NCBI GenBank assembly: GCA_021613335.1
Contig: JAJTWR010000350.1
Location: 716,001-780,000 of the forward strand
From: Whitmania pigra
Lineage: Eukaryota; Annelida; Clitellata; Hirudinida; Haemopidae
DNA length: 64,000 bases
Direction: 5' to 3'
Positions 42,823-56,502 of the stretch are shown in pieces. Each line of letters starts with the position of its first letter. Position 1 is the first letter of the stretch. The notes under the pieces are model-generated. The model did not search any database, was not told the origin of the DNA, and worked only from the letters and a program-made list of their open reading frames with translations. The position numbers were made by a program, and so were the translations under genes.

Positions 42823-45800
42823 ATGGGACCGAAATCTGATGCAGAAGATTCTGAGTAGGGATTTGTTTTGAATTTTGTATTTGGTATTTCCGACTATATC
42901 AATTATCGACCAATTTTTGTTTATTTACAATTTGATCACCATAAAAAGGTGATAAAAGAGAATGCCATTGAAATTTTGTACGCCAAAACACTAACGTAAA
43001 CAAAACCAAACATAGAAAGCAAATTGTAGACCGAATTGGTGGGCGAATGTTTACGAAAAGCACTTGGAATTTAGCAATTGCGATCGAACATTTTGGTGAT
43101 TTAAGTATGATATTAACTTTTAATTTACTGCAATTTATCGATTATTTATATTTATTGTTTTTAGCCGCAAAGTAGTGTCTTATTAATTTGATTTTTAATT
43201 TCAGTAGCTATTGTGATTATTAAAGGTGATGCTTTTAATTAATATAAGCTTGATATAAGCTGTATAACTATAAATCTCTATATATCTTGGAAAATATGGG
43301 ATGTGGTTTGAGTAAAGCTACATTGGTGATGCTTAAATTTACAGATGACTTCAATTTCTTTTTGCAGCACAGACAGCAGGGATATACTGAATAGAGCAAT
43401 CCCTCCCTCTGAAATCATGTCAAAACCTATAGTGGGTGGCCCAGTTGCAAGACTTTACTGCAAGAACAGATTTGAATATTTTGTCAACAAGACAAGAGTT
43501 CTAGTTGGGAGGTCTGGAGGAGAATCAAGAACTGGAGGACCAGAGGTTGACATAAGCATTGACAGCTGCTCCCTCTACATTAGCAGACGACACTTTGACA
43601 TCATAGTCAAAGATTGCAACAAGTTCTTTGTTTCCGTTTATAGCAAGAATGGATTGTTTGTGAATGGTTTGTTCTTGAGGAAAGGAAGTGCAGAGTTTCA
43701 ACTGAAGAATCTGTGAGTCCTCACTTGCATCATATTTTAATATCTAAAGATTGAATAAAATGGAATTATTAAAAATTTGTTTGAGTGAATGTATATTTCA
43801 TTTATATATATTGTTTGTGGACACAAAGAAGTATCTAAATTATATAAATTTTTCAATCCAGTAGCAATTGTGATTAATGTAAAATTCAAGACCATTGTCA
43901 TTGCAGACCTGCTTCATCGTATTTTATTACTTAATGTTGGTTATTTGTCAGGTCTCGTCTGAGGTTTCCAAAAACGGATCTGAAAATTCTTTTCCAACTG
44001 CTCGAGAAGGATCCCCAATCTGTGAGTGATTCCAGTCACCAGATTCCTTCAGTGGTCAGTGGAGAAAATGGTGACTATAGTGTTGATTCCCAGCATAACC
44101 CACAAACACATAAGTGAGTGCTTTTTTAATCACAAGCTTATTTCCTGTATTATTATTACATTATAGCATTACACATCAGATGGTTCTTATTTGTTCTAAA
44201 ATTATGATTTGGCATTTTTTTGATTTTTATGATATATACTCACATTGTTTTGACATTAGCAATAACTTCTCTGTAAACATTTCATCAGCATGGGACATCA
44301 GCAAATGGTGATGGTCAACGAGTCTGAGAAGATGCAGGAGAACATGCCGACACCAGCTCCGTTGACTCAGACGAAACTTGAGAGGGAGGTCTACAAGCAG
44401 TACCACGCACCCCCAGTCCAGCAGGCCAAGAAGAGAAAGTTCAGGGACCCCGAGATTGATGCTGCTGCCAACAACCACGAATGGACGTCGAGAGGCGACT
44501 ATGCGGACGGACGCAAACCTCCCTTCTCCTACAGCCAGCTCATAGCACAAGCTATTTTCTCAGCTCCTGAGCACATGCTTTGTCTGAATGACATTTACAT
44601 GTTCATAACAAAGACCTATCCGTTCTACAAACCCGAGGATAAAGGCTGGCAAAATTCCATCAGGCACAATCTCTCGTTGAGCAAGAGCTTTGTTAGGCTT
44701 CCTCGCGCCAACGAAGAAGGAAAAGGGTCCCTGTGGTCCATCGAACATGCAGACAAGCAGAACCTCTTTAAGACGGCATACAGACCAAGGGGTACGAGGG
44801 ACAAATATCATCACCCGCCTCCCCCGAAGATTCCGAGAGTCGTTCCGGAACCGATGTGGGTTTGACGAGTAGATTTGTTGCATCGTTTGCACATGTTTAC
44901 AAGATTTTAAATAATGGTTCAGTTATTAAGGGCCAGATTAAATTAATTAAATATATTGTATATTAAATTAAAAATAAATAATAAATTAAATTTAAAAAAT
45001 GTAAATTAAATATATTATTAATTAGACAGTTGGAAAATGAGTTGAATATTAAAATGATTAAAGGCACTCATGATTGCTATCCATTTATTCAGCTTTTTTG
45101 ATACACTATCTGGATACAATAAAATTTGTTTTCACATTAACCTAAATTTCATCGTCGTATGTCATCGTCCATTAAATCCTGTTTAGTGTTGGTGAATCAG
45201 AAGAGAGCAGTGAAGTTACTTATCAAAATGAGGACGAAGAGGCTGCTAACAACATTGCCATGGCCAACCAGGCTCCGACAGAGAGTTTCAACTTTGTTGG
45301 AAATGAACACTTTGGAGAGGGTGAAGGTGATGATGATGAAGTTTTATTTTGAAACCTCAGCGGTTTATTAACACTTATTATGCCTTGTGACTCATTTGTA
45401 TAGGCAGTGTCAAAGTTTGCTTTTATTTGCACATGTAATAATAACGGGAATTGACGATAGGGCTACTTGTTGTTCTCATGTTTCTGAAGTTTTATAATCC
45501 TCTGTAGAGATGTCAGTTATTTATTAATGACATTTTAAAAGATTAATAACCACTTTGTAGCAAAGGTATGTTTGTTTTGTACCAGATCAAATGGTATGTT
45601 TGTTTTGTACCAGATCAAATGGTAAAGGCACCACAGGCAGCCATCTTGCAGTCTAGCTTTGCCAATCCAATGCAAATCTTCATGCAACCAGACAGGAGGG
45701 GTGGTTTAAATCAGCAGCATATAAACCTGTCTCAGCTCCAAAGGGTAAGTCTTTAATAAAATTTAACAAAACCATCACCTTTCACTGTAGTTGTTTTTAA

Positions 45801-46701
45801 TTTATAATGAAAATATCTTAATGTAATGTACTCAGATATTTTACATTTGAATTAACAACATTTACTTAATCTTTTCCAGGCTAATGTGGGTGGTTCTGGT
45901 TCAGTGCAGGTTGTGCGACTGACGGTCAATCCAAACAATGCTGGTGAATTGAATTATGGAACATTTGACACTTCCGGACATCAGGAATCTCTCGACCTGG
46001 GAGGTGGTGTACTTGAAACCGGCCAGGAATCTCAAGCTGTTTGGCAGCCACAACAGATTAGAATCCAGCAACAACCTCAGGTGACAGGAACCGGTCAGAG
46101 GATAATCATTTTGAGGCCTGCTCAGCAGCAACAGCAAATCTCAGATCCAAGCATCGTACCAGTGTCCACTGTACAACAGACTCAGCCCAAAAAGATTCTC
46201 TTAGCTAGCCCTGGGAGTGGCCTGACCTTCCTTAACCCGGGGTCGACCGTCAACAAGGATCACGGACAAATGCAGAGGATTGTCATCGCTTCTCCCCAAT
46301 TCCAGCAGGCTCAGATCCAGGAAAACATAACCAGCTATGCTGGATTAGAAAACCAGGCAAATCAGGTGCAGTCAGATGTGGCACCAGAGACAGAAGAGAA
46401 TCAGCATGCACTCCCATTTGAGATGCTTTCTGCTGAGCAACAAAAGCAAGTTTTGCTTGAGCAACTTCTCCAACAACAAAAACAACAAGTAGAACAGCAA
46501 GACCATCAGATTTTGCAACAGGTCGGCCATTTTGATTCTCACCAGTTGCATGATGAGGGCATCAAAGAGCAACTTGAAACCAGTCAGACGGAACAACTCA
46601 CGTCCCTTCACACGGAACAACCACTTGATGGTGCACAAGTTTCCATTGCCGATGCCAATGTCAGGGAAATCCCAATAATGGAATATACAGAGAACTCGTA
46701 A
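42823..46701 (+). CDS. FOXK: FOXK-family transcription factor (FHA plus forkhead)
   Basis: Seven exons (42823-42854, 43368-43712, 43952-44113, 44289-44855, 45187-45320, 45614-45744, 45880-46701) join in frame to 730 aa. The FHA domain, residues about 34-150, has RVLVGRSGG, SLYISRRHF, NGLFVNG and the closing LRFP strand. The forkhead domain, about 255-345, has RKPPFSYSQLIAQAI, ITKTYPFYKPEDKGWQNSIRHNLSLS and GSLWSI. This FHA-forkhead pairing defines FOXK, a nuclear DNA-binding regulator of metabolism and autophagy genes in animals. The region after the forkhead is acidic, then Gln-rich (QQQQ, LLQQQKQQVEQQ). The final codons overlap a perfect donor (GTAAGT at 46698), so the real C-terminus may continue in an exon at 46965-47010. 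A 28-bp tandem duplication covers the acceptor of exon 6. If the forkhead exon is not spliced, the frame stops two codons later at 44863-44865. Confidence 0.93.
45566..45621 (+). repeat. Perfect 28-bp tandem duplication across a FOXK splice acceptor
   Basis: Units 45566-45593 and 45594-45621 both read GTATGTTTGTTTTGTACCAG followed by ATCAAATG. Each carries a TACCAG acceptor and each begins with a donor-like GTATGT. Confidence 0.95.
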
Positions 46702-48779
46702 GTGACAGAATCCAAGGTGTTTTTTCAACTCTCAACTTTTGATTGAATTTCTCAGTTGTGCCTCTCTTCTGTTGATTCTTGTGCAGTTGGGTTATTGCTT
46801 GTGCCATGATGATTGTTGTCTGAATATATAAATTCTTTCTAGAGACTGAATGCTGTGTTCATAAAATGATTGATCGGTAAATTAAAATATGGTTTATGTT
46901 TATGACACATATTGTGCTAAGAAAGGTAATGTGACTGTTAAACTTTGAGCATTTTTGTATGCAGTTCCATCTGGCCTTCAAGTTATGTTGCCTCCGTTGA
47001 CACAAATTGAGGGGTTGTTACGAATTATTTCCTTTATTTCTGCATTCGGTTTGTTGATATGTTTTTCATGAACTGATTGCCTGAGTGTTGTTAGGGTGGT
47101 CCAATTGCATGCTTTAGAAATTGAATGTTGTAAATGCTGCATATTGTGACATTACATTTATTGCTGTGTCAGTTAACAGCTTGCATGTTTTCATCGGGTG
47201 TAAACACACTTTTGATTATTATTATTAAAATTTCAATTGAATCTATTAAATGATACTTAATTATCAATAATTTGATACAAATGACATTTCTATTTTGGAC
47301 AGTAGGCTGATTGAAGGCGAACCTTTATTTAGTTAGAAATGTATTTGAAGTTTGCTGTATTCAATTCCATCCATATCTGTGTTGCCTGCTTTTTTCCATC
47401 TAAATTTTCCGTCTCGTGAACTAAGTAGTTGTTCGAGTCACAGATACAAAAATTCTTTCTAGAAGTCACACAATAGCAGTTTGAGCCAATCACAATTACC
47501 TAATAAAAACCTAATAAATGGTGAACATTACAGACGATACGAGGTCGATACAAAGTTGTGTTGTGGAAAGGATTTAATTTGCTCGATTGACCTTGGGTGA
47601 TGTTGATTGGGATGGTTACGATTTTGATGGAACCTACCAGTTCAAGAGCACCAGCTCTCCTTAAGAGGAGTCATGGTTGAATGATTTAAATCTTGCTTGC
47701 TACACATTACAGCGTTTCTATCAATCATTCATAAGTAGCGTCAGGAAAGCCTTATACCTTCGTTGTCCGAAGTTTCTATAATAAAATTCCGAATTTATTG
47801 GCCCACTAATCCCGCCGAATTCATCAAACAAAATTCAAGGTAAAATATTTTTGAACACGCCAATTACAAATAATTGTTATGTTAAGTAGATAAAACTTGT
47901 TCATTAAATAAAACACCATAGCAATTGCTCAACTAATTGATATTTAAAAGGCTATTAATAACTCTAACCATATGCATAGGACTATAATCAAATAAACAAA
48001 CAAACTCTAACATTTAGATTTATAAATTATTTATTGGGTATTCATTTCTAATCACAAATAAATTCCACAGCTTCATAAGGCATGCGGCTGGGTGGGAGGC
48101 CAGCCGGTTTTGTTGGAGGGTTCACGAACTGGATTGGTGGCCTGGCCAGCTCATTTGCCTGCTGGAAAAATCAATGAGCGGTCTGCTGGTTTTGTAAACT
48201 GGAGGATTCAATGATTTGTTGGCCTTGATGGCAGATCCTCCTAGCTCGCCTGCTCCCAAAATCAGCAGGTTGGGAGAGAGCCTTGCCAGCTTTGTAAGGC
48301 TTGCTCTTATTGCTGGTGGGCTCGCTCAGCCAAGGGTGGAAGGTTAGCCGGTTTTGATTGTGAACGGGAAGGAAGGTGTCACTTTGGGGTGATTACGAAC
48401 AATGTGACGTCAGCAAGCATAACAGAAAGAAGATGGCCGATCATGGTTTCTTTCAGACAATATGGAGCAGGGTGGGGGTTGCCGCAGTTATGGTTCAAAT
48501 TCTATCAAGTTAAGATGGACAATGATTCAGGAGTTGCTATGGTTGCAGCTCAAATTCTAGAAGGACTTATCAACCTATTTAAAGAATATCCAGGTGTAAC
48601 TCATGTATAGTTACAAAGAATATGTCAATGTCTGCCTGATTTAATATTTAACATAATAACCACATCATTCAAAAATTAATTTTCAACAAGAATTAATTTT
48701 TTTATTCATTCTCAATGTCAAGATGGATTATGGTATATTCCAGTCAACTTCTCTAGAAACTTTCCGTTACACATTCAAT
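46702..48779. other. FOXK 3' region and convergent intergenic DNA
   Basis: Contains a possible last FOXK exon (46965-47010) and a degenerate GC-richer repeat tract (48080-48370). A short open frame at 48389-48610 has no recognised family. On the minus strand AATAAA (48701-48706) lies about 75 bp past the EXOSC7 stop and is a good poly(A) signal for that gene. Confidence 0.5.
48080..48370. repeat. Degenerate minisatellite-like tract
   Basis: The phrase (C/T)(A/T)GC(C/T)GG(T)TTTG recurs at about 48103, 48185, 48285 and 48347 within diverged 60-100 bp blocks rich in TGG and CAGC, in contrast to the AT-rich surroundings. The period is irregular and the assignment tentative. Confidence 0.35.
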
Positions 48780-51536
48780 TCATCTAAGGAATCCTTTGGC
48801 ATCCCCTGCATTGTCCAAATGTAAAGCTTCCCTTGTCAAAGCATCCATCAATTCTTTGTCCAATGCCTTTCCAAGTCTCCTTGCGATCTGCCGAGCGTTG
48901 AAAGTTTTGGTCAAACATCCGTTAGATTCAATTAATTATTATGTTGTTGGTGAGAAAAGCGAATTTATACAAACGTCATATTATATGTTTATTTTTTTTT
49001 TATGAGTTTATTGAATCAAACAAACAAATCCTTATTTACAACAAAAGCACTGAAATAAACTCAAAGGACCAGCCTTATGGAAGGCTACCAGACTGACCCT
49101 ATACATAGCTGTATACAAAAATGAAGTTGACACATCTACTTATATGAGAGTGCATACCATAGCCAATCCACCATTCTCATAAAGTGCCTTTTCAGTCTTA
49201 TGAATAAATAAATAAATGTGACAATACTGCTAAACATTACAATTAAGGCACATTATAAATAATTAATAACTTGATCAAGATTTACCTGAGTCATCTCTTG
49301 AATGCTGTAAACATTTACGCACACAGGTACCTCCTGATTTGTGACTGTTACCATGCCATCTTTTGTGATGCCCAGAGTTATCCTGAAACATGTCAGCCAT
49401 GCTTGGTGTAAAATAAAAATATATAACAACACAATAATAAGCAATAATAATAACATGTTCATTTAAAAGGTGTCAGCATCTGGGGTGATGTTAAAACATT
49501 AAATCTTATAAATTATCATAAATTATTATTATTTGCCAATCAAAATTCAATGTTGCAGGCTCTAAGAAGAGCTCCTTTATATAAAGTTGTTAGCTATTTG
49601 TTTTTCTGTTTTAGCCCAACAAATATTAACTCACCTGGTCGTGATGCAAGCTTCTTCTTCCAATGAAGCATCAACAATATAAAAGTCACTAATCTGTCAA
49701 GTTTTAAAAACGATTATCATATAATCAATTAAAAAATTATGCAGAAATAAATAATTTAATTCAATACATTCAATATATTAATTGCTCTATTGCTACTTAT
49801 TCACAGAATTATTAATTGTTTATTAAAATCAAGAAGCCTGGATTACCTTGTTGATCGTCACGAGGCATGGGACGTTGGTCGTGTCGAGCCTGATGCAGTC
49901 AAAGGGGTCTTCGGACACCTCGAACTCACCTTCTCCAGCCTCCCCCTTGGTGATGATTAGGTTGGGGATCCTGTGCGAGAAATGTAAACATTCAAGATTG
50001 TAAAATTGCATCGGGATAAAAACACAAATCAGGACAATTATTGAAAATTCTCAGAAAATGTTTGGAAGAGAAAAGCCTAATAGCAACTAATTTAATTTTA
50101 TATGGATGTAATAATTTATAATAATATATTCAATGAATTAAGGCAATGTTTATTAATTAGGTTTATTAATATTTGACTCAATAGATTTATTGAGAGAACC
50201 TGGTGTCGTGCAATGCAGCCTTCACAGCAATTGATGCAGCATCGCAAAGGTTGCCTCCGACACCAAGAATCTAAAACAAGAAAAGTTAAGCAATTGCTAA
50301 TTTGCACATATTTTTTAACTTCTGATTATAATTATTGTATCACACTTTTGAACAAATAAATTAAAATATTATTATTATTCAACTGAAACACAATAAGTGC
50401 AAACCAAATGTAACCGATTAAAAAGAAATCAGGATTCTAACATAGAGTTCTCACCAGAATGTCAACATAAAGACACCAACACTTCTTTCCAGAGAGGATG
50501 CACAATTTTGAGAGGTCGACAGAAGATTCGTAGGCTGTTGTGAGGACCGAAGTGAGTTTCTCTTCAACAGTTTCACCACCTCGACCCTCAAAATCAGGAC
50601 TGGCTATTGCCGAACTGAAATTTTAAAATAGTTTGGAAAGCCATCACCAACATTGTGACAAGTCATTATTAAATCTTTCAATGAAAACTTTTCAAGACAA
50701 CATGAACCTGTCTCTCAAAATTGAAAGTTCAGAATATTTGCAATAAAATATTCAAAAGCTAAAATGTCTGTAAGATTGGTTCGAGTTGTTTCGAGATTAA
50801 AAAATTAACTTTCAGAAGATCGAAACTTGCCAGAATACTGAAAAGTTTAAGTATCCTTCGTCAGCTCTTCCTTGCTTTGTGTCGTTTACTTCAGCTTTTA
50901 CACCAACCAATATGTCTGTGTTACCCTGAGAAGCAATAATATTTTGAAAACACTGTCAGTTAAAATAAGGCTTTCAGCAATAAAAACTTGAGTTGGCTTC
51001 AGTACCATTGAGATTTAAAGTGCCATGACAATAAAGTAAAATTATAACAAAGTGCTCTGGCCCATTTCCATATTAAGGATAAAATCTTTATTGAAATTGT
51101 CTTACTAGTTTAAGCCTTGCTGAACCATGACAAGAAGGAATGACATCAGTTTCCAGCTCCATAAATCTGTATTCTTCATTTCTCCTTCCATCAAGCCTCA
51201 CGTTTTTCTGTAGTGATGTTCGTTTTGCTTATTTTTAAAGGAAGAACTTAACATGTTCTTGTTTAAGGTTTAAGGTATTTTGTGAACAAAATTATTCCAA
51301 ACGTTGATCTAAATAAAAGATCATTATCTAAATCCAAAACATTAAAATTGTTTATGTACACAAAGAATATTTTCAGCTAATAAATCTTGGTCAGGGCAAA
51401 AATGCTCAAAATGGGGAGTCAAAGAAAATCCTTTTTCGAGAGTAAAGCAAAAAATCGCAGAAAACACTAATAATCTTACTTTAATAGAATTAATCACGTA
51501 AACTTTTTGCGATTCACTTAAAATCAATCCCGCCAT
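48780..51536 (-). CDS. EXOSC7: Exosome complex core subunit EXOSC7 (Rrp42, RNase PH fold)
   Basis: Nine minus-strand exons join in frame: 51480-51536, 51106-51207, 50831-50925, 50455-50614, 50200-50270, 49847-49970, 49635-49693, 49286-49382, 48780-48887 (stop TGA), 290 aa. Family landmarks appear in order: LSESQKVYV, VRLDGRRNEEYR, GSARLKL, GNTDILVGVKAEV, SAIASPDFEGRGG, CWCLYVDIL, GGNLCDAASIAVKAAL, DPFDCIRLDTTNVPCLVTINK, and VDASLEEEAC. EXOSC7 is one of six RNase PH-like ring subunits of the nuclear and cytoplasmic RNA exosome. In animals the ring is catalytically inactive and threads RNA to associated nucleases. The intron after 50831 uses a GC donor (CTG|GCAAGT). The first visible ATG before MAGLILSES was not used because an in-frame extension to 51581 shows no family similarity. 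Confidence 0.95.
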
Positions 51537-52227
51537 CTCAAACCACTCCGGTACGTAACACGCTCCAGAACGAAGTATCACATAAACATGAGTTTTGTCA
51601 ACAATGATCTGTGTAATTTTATAGTTCGTTTAAATTTATTGATTATTTTATCAGACGATTTGATTATAAAAAATCACTTAAACAATTTAACAAAAATAAA
51701 TGTTATTCTTACCAAAAAATTATAAATCAAAGACACTTAAATATTTAAGCATAACTTAAAGAATAACTTTTCAAACGCTAAGAAACATTGTCATCTCGAT
51801 AAAAAGAATTGTTTTTTGAGGTTTTATTATATAATATGAAACATTTTGAAACTAATGATTCATATTCATCCTTATTTGGTTCTCAAACTCGTATCGACAA
51901 GAATGTACCATTTTTTTTTATCTTCTCAGTAATTATCACAACTCTTCTAAATCGCCAATTTGTTGACAATTCAAAAATGTCATTTCACGAAAGCATATTA
52001 AGAATATCATAATTCGGTTCAATCAGGATTGGACATGATCGTTATTTGACGACTCAAGTCTTTGAAATAGGACTTGAATAATGAAGTTTTGATTAATGAC
52101 AAAAATAATACGACGTATGTAACGCAATATTCTCTTTACCAACAAAATCATATAAAGCGTGGATCAAATAAGAATAATTGTTGCATTATTAACTAAAATT
52201 ATTTCCATTGGAAAATGGATTGCTGAC

Positions 52228-52284
52228 TTTATTTATTTATTTATTTGATTATGGTCCTTTGCATAACTGAGATGATTTGGACTT
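52228..52284 (+). repeat. Dispersed repeat end
   Basis: A TTTATTTATTTATTTGATTA run is followed by GCATAACTGAGATGATTTGG. Related copies occur at 8848-8870, in the 65-bp tandem 8965-9107, and at 53411-53470. Likely a SINE or LINE tail family. Confidence 0.7.
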
Positions 52285-53410
52285 GGATTGATGACTTCAA
52301 GAAAGAGTGAATTAGTTGTTTGTACTGAATGCAGTAAAGATGGTTTAATGCACATGTTGCAAGGTTCAGGTGAAACCAAATTCTAGCAAGTAGTGCGTGA
52401 AAAACCTGGCTTCGTTGCTCATAGCTTCGACTTTTATCATCATCATCATCGTCATCATGAGTTAAATGGACAACATTCTACTGGCATTACATGCATTCGA
52501 TAATATTTTAAGCAATATAAAGATGAAAAGAATTAAAATTAAAGATCTCGACATGAATTATTGTAAATGTGCAAGTGGATTTCTCTGTTCAATCCTTTTG
52601 TTGGCGATGAACTGCCATGGAGAAGAATTGCGTGAGTTTGAATGGATTTGGAAATCATTTGTAATTCAATAATTGTACGTAAATTAAAAGTTATTTGTCT
52701 GCTAATAATTATTTGTAAATCAATAATTGCATGCATATCAATAATCATTTATACCCTATTATTATTATGAACTCTCGCTGTAGTCATAAAAACTGCAGTA
52801 AAACATACACTGACATACATATATTTTTCAACGCTTAAGTCATGAGAACCTGAAACAGCTCACGCATAGTCCGATCATTTCGTGAGAATTTTTTGAATGG
52901 CAAAGATGCACCTTTTCAATGTGACATTTCATAAATGTACCTTTGTTATTGTGAGCAATGTTTGAAGAAAATAATTATTGTAAGTTATTATTGAAGATAG
53001 CATGTGGCATGATGACAGTGTAAAAAGTTTTTAAACAAAGGAAACGTTTATTAATTATCCAATGCATTACGTTATTGGAGACATGATATTATTCACACAA
53101 ATTGTTCGATATTTTTGAAAATATTTTAATAATTAATTTAATATTTATGGATTAATCAAATTAGTAAATTTAACATTGTTTAGAAAACCAGGGACGTAAT
53201 TTCATTCCTTTCCAAGGGGGATAATCCCTCGCACAACCTCAGAAGAAGACCTTTTTTGCTTCTTGACAAAATTCAGTGGCATGAGATAAACCCTCGTAAA
53301 TTATGAGGAGATGATGTTATATTTTTGCATTTAGTCTGAAAACTCCTCATGCACCCCAAATTACGTCCCTGTGGAAAACTGCGAAGTTCATGCTCGAGAA
53401 TGATGATGAC

Positions 53411-53470
53411 TTTTTTTTAATTTTTTTTATTTGTTTACAGTCCGTTGCATAACTGAGATGATTTGGACTT
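53411..53470 (+). repeat. Dispersed repeat end
   Basis: T-rich lead, then TTTACAGTCCGTTGC and ATAACTGAGATGATTTGG. Same family as the copy at 52228-52284. Confidence 0.7.
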
Positions 53471-54693
53471 AATGATGATGACGATTGCGATGATGTTTAA
53501 ATATTTGTATTTTGTATTTATAAATTATCCTTACCATAAGTTTTTTGTTTGATAAAAAAAGCACTGTTTTTTGAAGAATTTAAATACTATTTAAATTTTA
53601 TATATATATTTATATATATGTAATATTAAAATTTCATATTAGTAACGCTCAACAATAGCTTCTAACAATAAGCTAAATAAACAGTGTTAAACCTAATGAC
53701 TTTGGGGAAGATACATTTTTCACTTCCTGATTTTATTTCTAAAAACTCAAGCATTGCAAACCTTAAGCGTCCAAATTAAATCTAATTAAAGTAGTTAATA
53801 ATTTTGTTGGCATTGGTTGTAAATCAAGCAAAATTATCATTTAAAACTAGTTAAATTCGATTAAGATCTTTCATATCGAATAATCCGATTGCATGATCTT
53901 TCAAATCAAAACAATAAATATTTATTGGCTAATTAATTTTAAATTCACGAGTCACCGAACGTCTGCTTGAGAGACGCATAGTGACGTCAATCGCCATGCT
54001 ATTGAGAAAGTGTTACAGGTGTGCAAGCACGTGGAAATGAGTAATAAAGGTAAAGTTCTTCTGGTTCTCAGGTGTTTCGGTGATTGAAAAAGGAGACTTC
54101 TCTTCTGAATCTTAAATGAATTGCTTGCTTAACAATTCCCATCAATATTTCGTAAAAATTTGCACCCAAAGCTTAAAATAGAAAAGCTCAGCCTCCAAAA
54201 CCTATGTGCAATTTCTGCTGCATTCAAAAGACTGACTTTATAAAAGATATGAGCAACACCGTTTGGATATCTTTCATGGTCCTAAGGATGTTTCGGCAAT
54301 AAAGTTTCTACCCTTTTAAAAACAATGTTGCGTCATCATGAAATAAGTTTAATTTATCGAAATTAAATATAAAAAGAAAATACAATGAGAAATATGTTAG
54401 CGACAGAAGATAATTTGAAGCCCACTGATTACATCTAATGTATATCATATACAGCAATTTATGATTTCAGCCTAATAAATAATTATATTGTCACTAAAAA
54501 TATCAAATGATAATGTTGACAATGAATTATTAATAGATGCTGTCAATTTTAAATGTTTTTAAATAATATCTTTAACTATTCAACCTTTTCAACCAGAAAA
54601 ACAATAAAGACATACAAAACGACTACTTTGCTTTATTGATCACTCAATGCAGCTGGAATTTCGACCTACTGGGTCTCGCAATCTCGATGACGA

Positions 54694-55075
<382 letters not shown>

Positions 55076-55839
55076 AACAATAATAAGGGTTGCAATGGGA
55101 TTAAATTGTATAAGATATATACAATGTGATTAAATAACTTTCACAGCAAACAATAATAAATATAAGTGTAAATATATAATATATACATATATATAATATG
55201 TAATAATGACTACAATTACCTATAACAAAAGTTTTAAGATTTAGCCATATTCGCAAGATAATAAATTCCTTGAAGATCCTACAAATTTGCTTCAACGTTT
55301 TTAAATGGCTGGATGTGATATCGATTACGATAATGTGGCAGCATCACATTTGTTAGAACCATTGATGACTGCCAAAAAATCTTATTGGCGTTGTCGAATC
55401 CATGACACTAATAAAAAACACCTATCAGGCCCAAATAATAGTTCAATCTAAATTACGAAATATAAAAATAAAGAGTTTAATTTTTCATTCAATACATATC
55501 CATTTTTCTAAAGATAAATCTTGAGTTAAGCTACGATTTTTTTAGTCTCAGATGAATTACTGGTATAAAATTATTTTCTCGAAGTAGTGTTAGTAAAGTC
55601 CTGAAGTCATCCAGATATCCTTGACAGTCTAAAATATAAGATTTTTGTTTGAGGGCCAATATCTTCGAGATAATGGCGTCTTATGGCACAAAACGTCTTT
55701 AGTCAAATCGATAATTAATGGATTCTATTGCAGCGGAAAAAGTAAACGCCCAACTAAATCGTAACGGTTTCCAAATTAATCATGCGTAGTTCAATCACAA
55801 CATCCTAGATCGAGTTTTGACATTTCAGAGTTTAAAGCA

Positions 55840-55915
55840 GGTTGGCCTAATGTGCTGCGTTCCTTCACGGGCTAGTTATGGCAAAAGTCATAATGTGCCG
55901 TGTTCGAAACCCAGC
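55840..55915 (+). mobile_element. tRNA-derived SINE-like module
   Basis: GGTTGGCCTAATGTGCTGCG resembles an A box and GTGTTCGAAACCC (55900-55912) is close to the B-box consensus, about 45 bases apart. The 5' and 3' ends do not pair as an acceptor stem. Likely a SINE head, less likely a tRNA pseudogene. Confidence 0.5.
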
Positions 55916-56144
55916 CTTCATCAAATGAAAAGTCTTCGATGCTATTTTGATATATAAATTAAGTACATTTATAATTATCACAACGTATCTTGCGACATTT
56001 TGTTAAAAACGATTAGCATTATTTTTATCACAAATAATTTTTACATTAAAAAATGAGACATTTTTGTTTGCTTTCTCAGTTTTCTAGATATGTAAGACAA
56101 CCAATTAAACTAAATAAAACTCATAATCTATACCCTTGCCTAAT

Positions 56145-56502
56145 CAGAGGCACAGCCAGGATATTGTTCTCCCGAGGACGCAGTACAAAGTCGGCTCCCC
56201 CATCCACCCCGCTTAATCACATTTATCTATTTCATCGAATAAGGACAAAATTTAAATTTTAATCTTAAGTGGGTGGCAGACGTCTGAGACGCATGATGAA
56301 GCTGCTACAGTCATCTTGTGCCCTATTTATTACCATTGTTCAGTTATTAATATAACTATATAATATTAATATAATATAACAGTTAATATAACGTTGTATA
56401 CAATACGAACATAAAAAGCCCCATAAAAAAAGCCTCATTTTGGCGCTCCTGCACCTTGGCGCCCATGGACATATGCCCCTTCGCCCCCACTCCTAGCCAC
56501 TG
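56145..56502. mobile_element. hAT-type MITE with probable 8-bp target duplication
   Basis: The left end reads CAGAGGCACAGCCAGGAT. The right end on the other strand reads CAGTGGCTAGGAGTGG, the CAGNGGC-type termini of hAT MITEs. Flanking octamers TGCCTAAT (56137-56144) and AACCTAAT (56503-56510) agree at six of eight bases. No coding sequence is inside. Confidence 0.6.

Noticed and set aside
48389..48610. 73-codon plus-strand ORF
   Set aside because: No recognised domain, no partner exons, and it is next to the 3' end of EXOSC7. A chance frame is most likely.
53982..53989. TGACGTCA octamer as promoter of an upstream exon of the YWTD/EGF gene
   Set aside because: A short ATG frame and donor follow near 54036, but no signal peptide or family sequence supports an exon, so the site is only noted.
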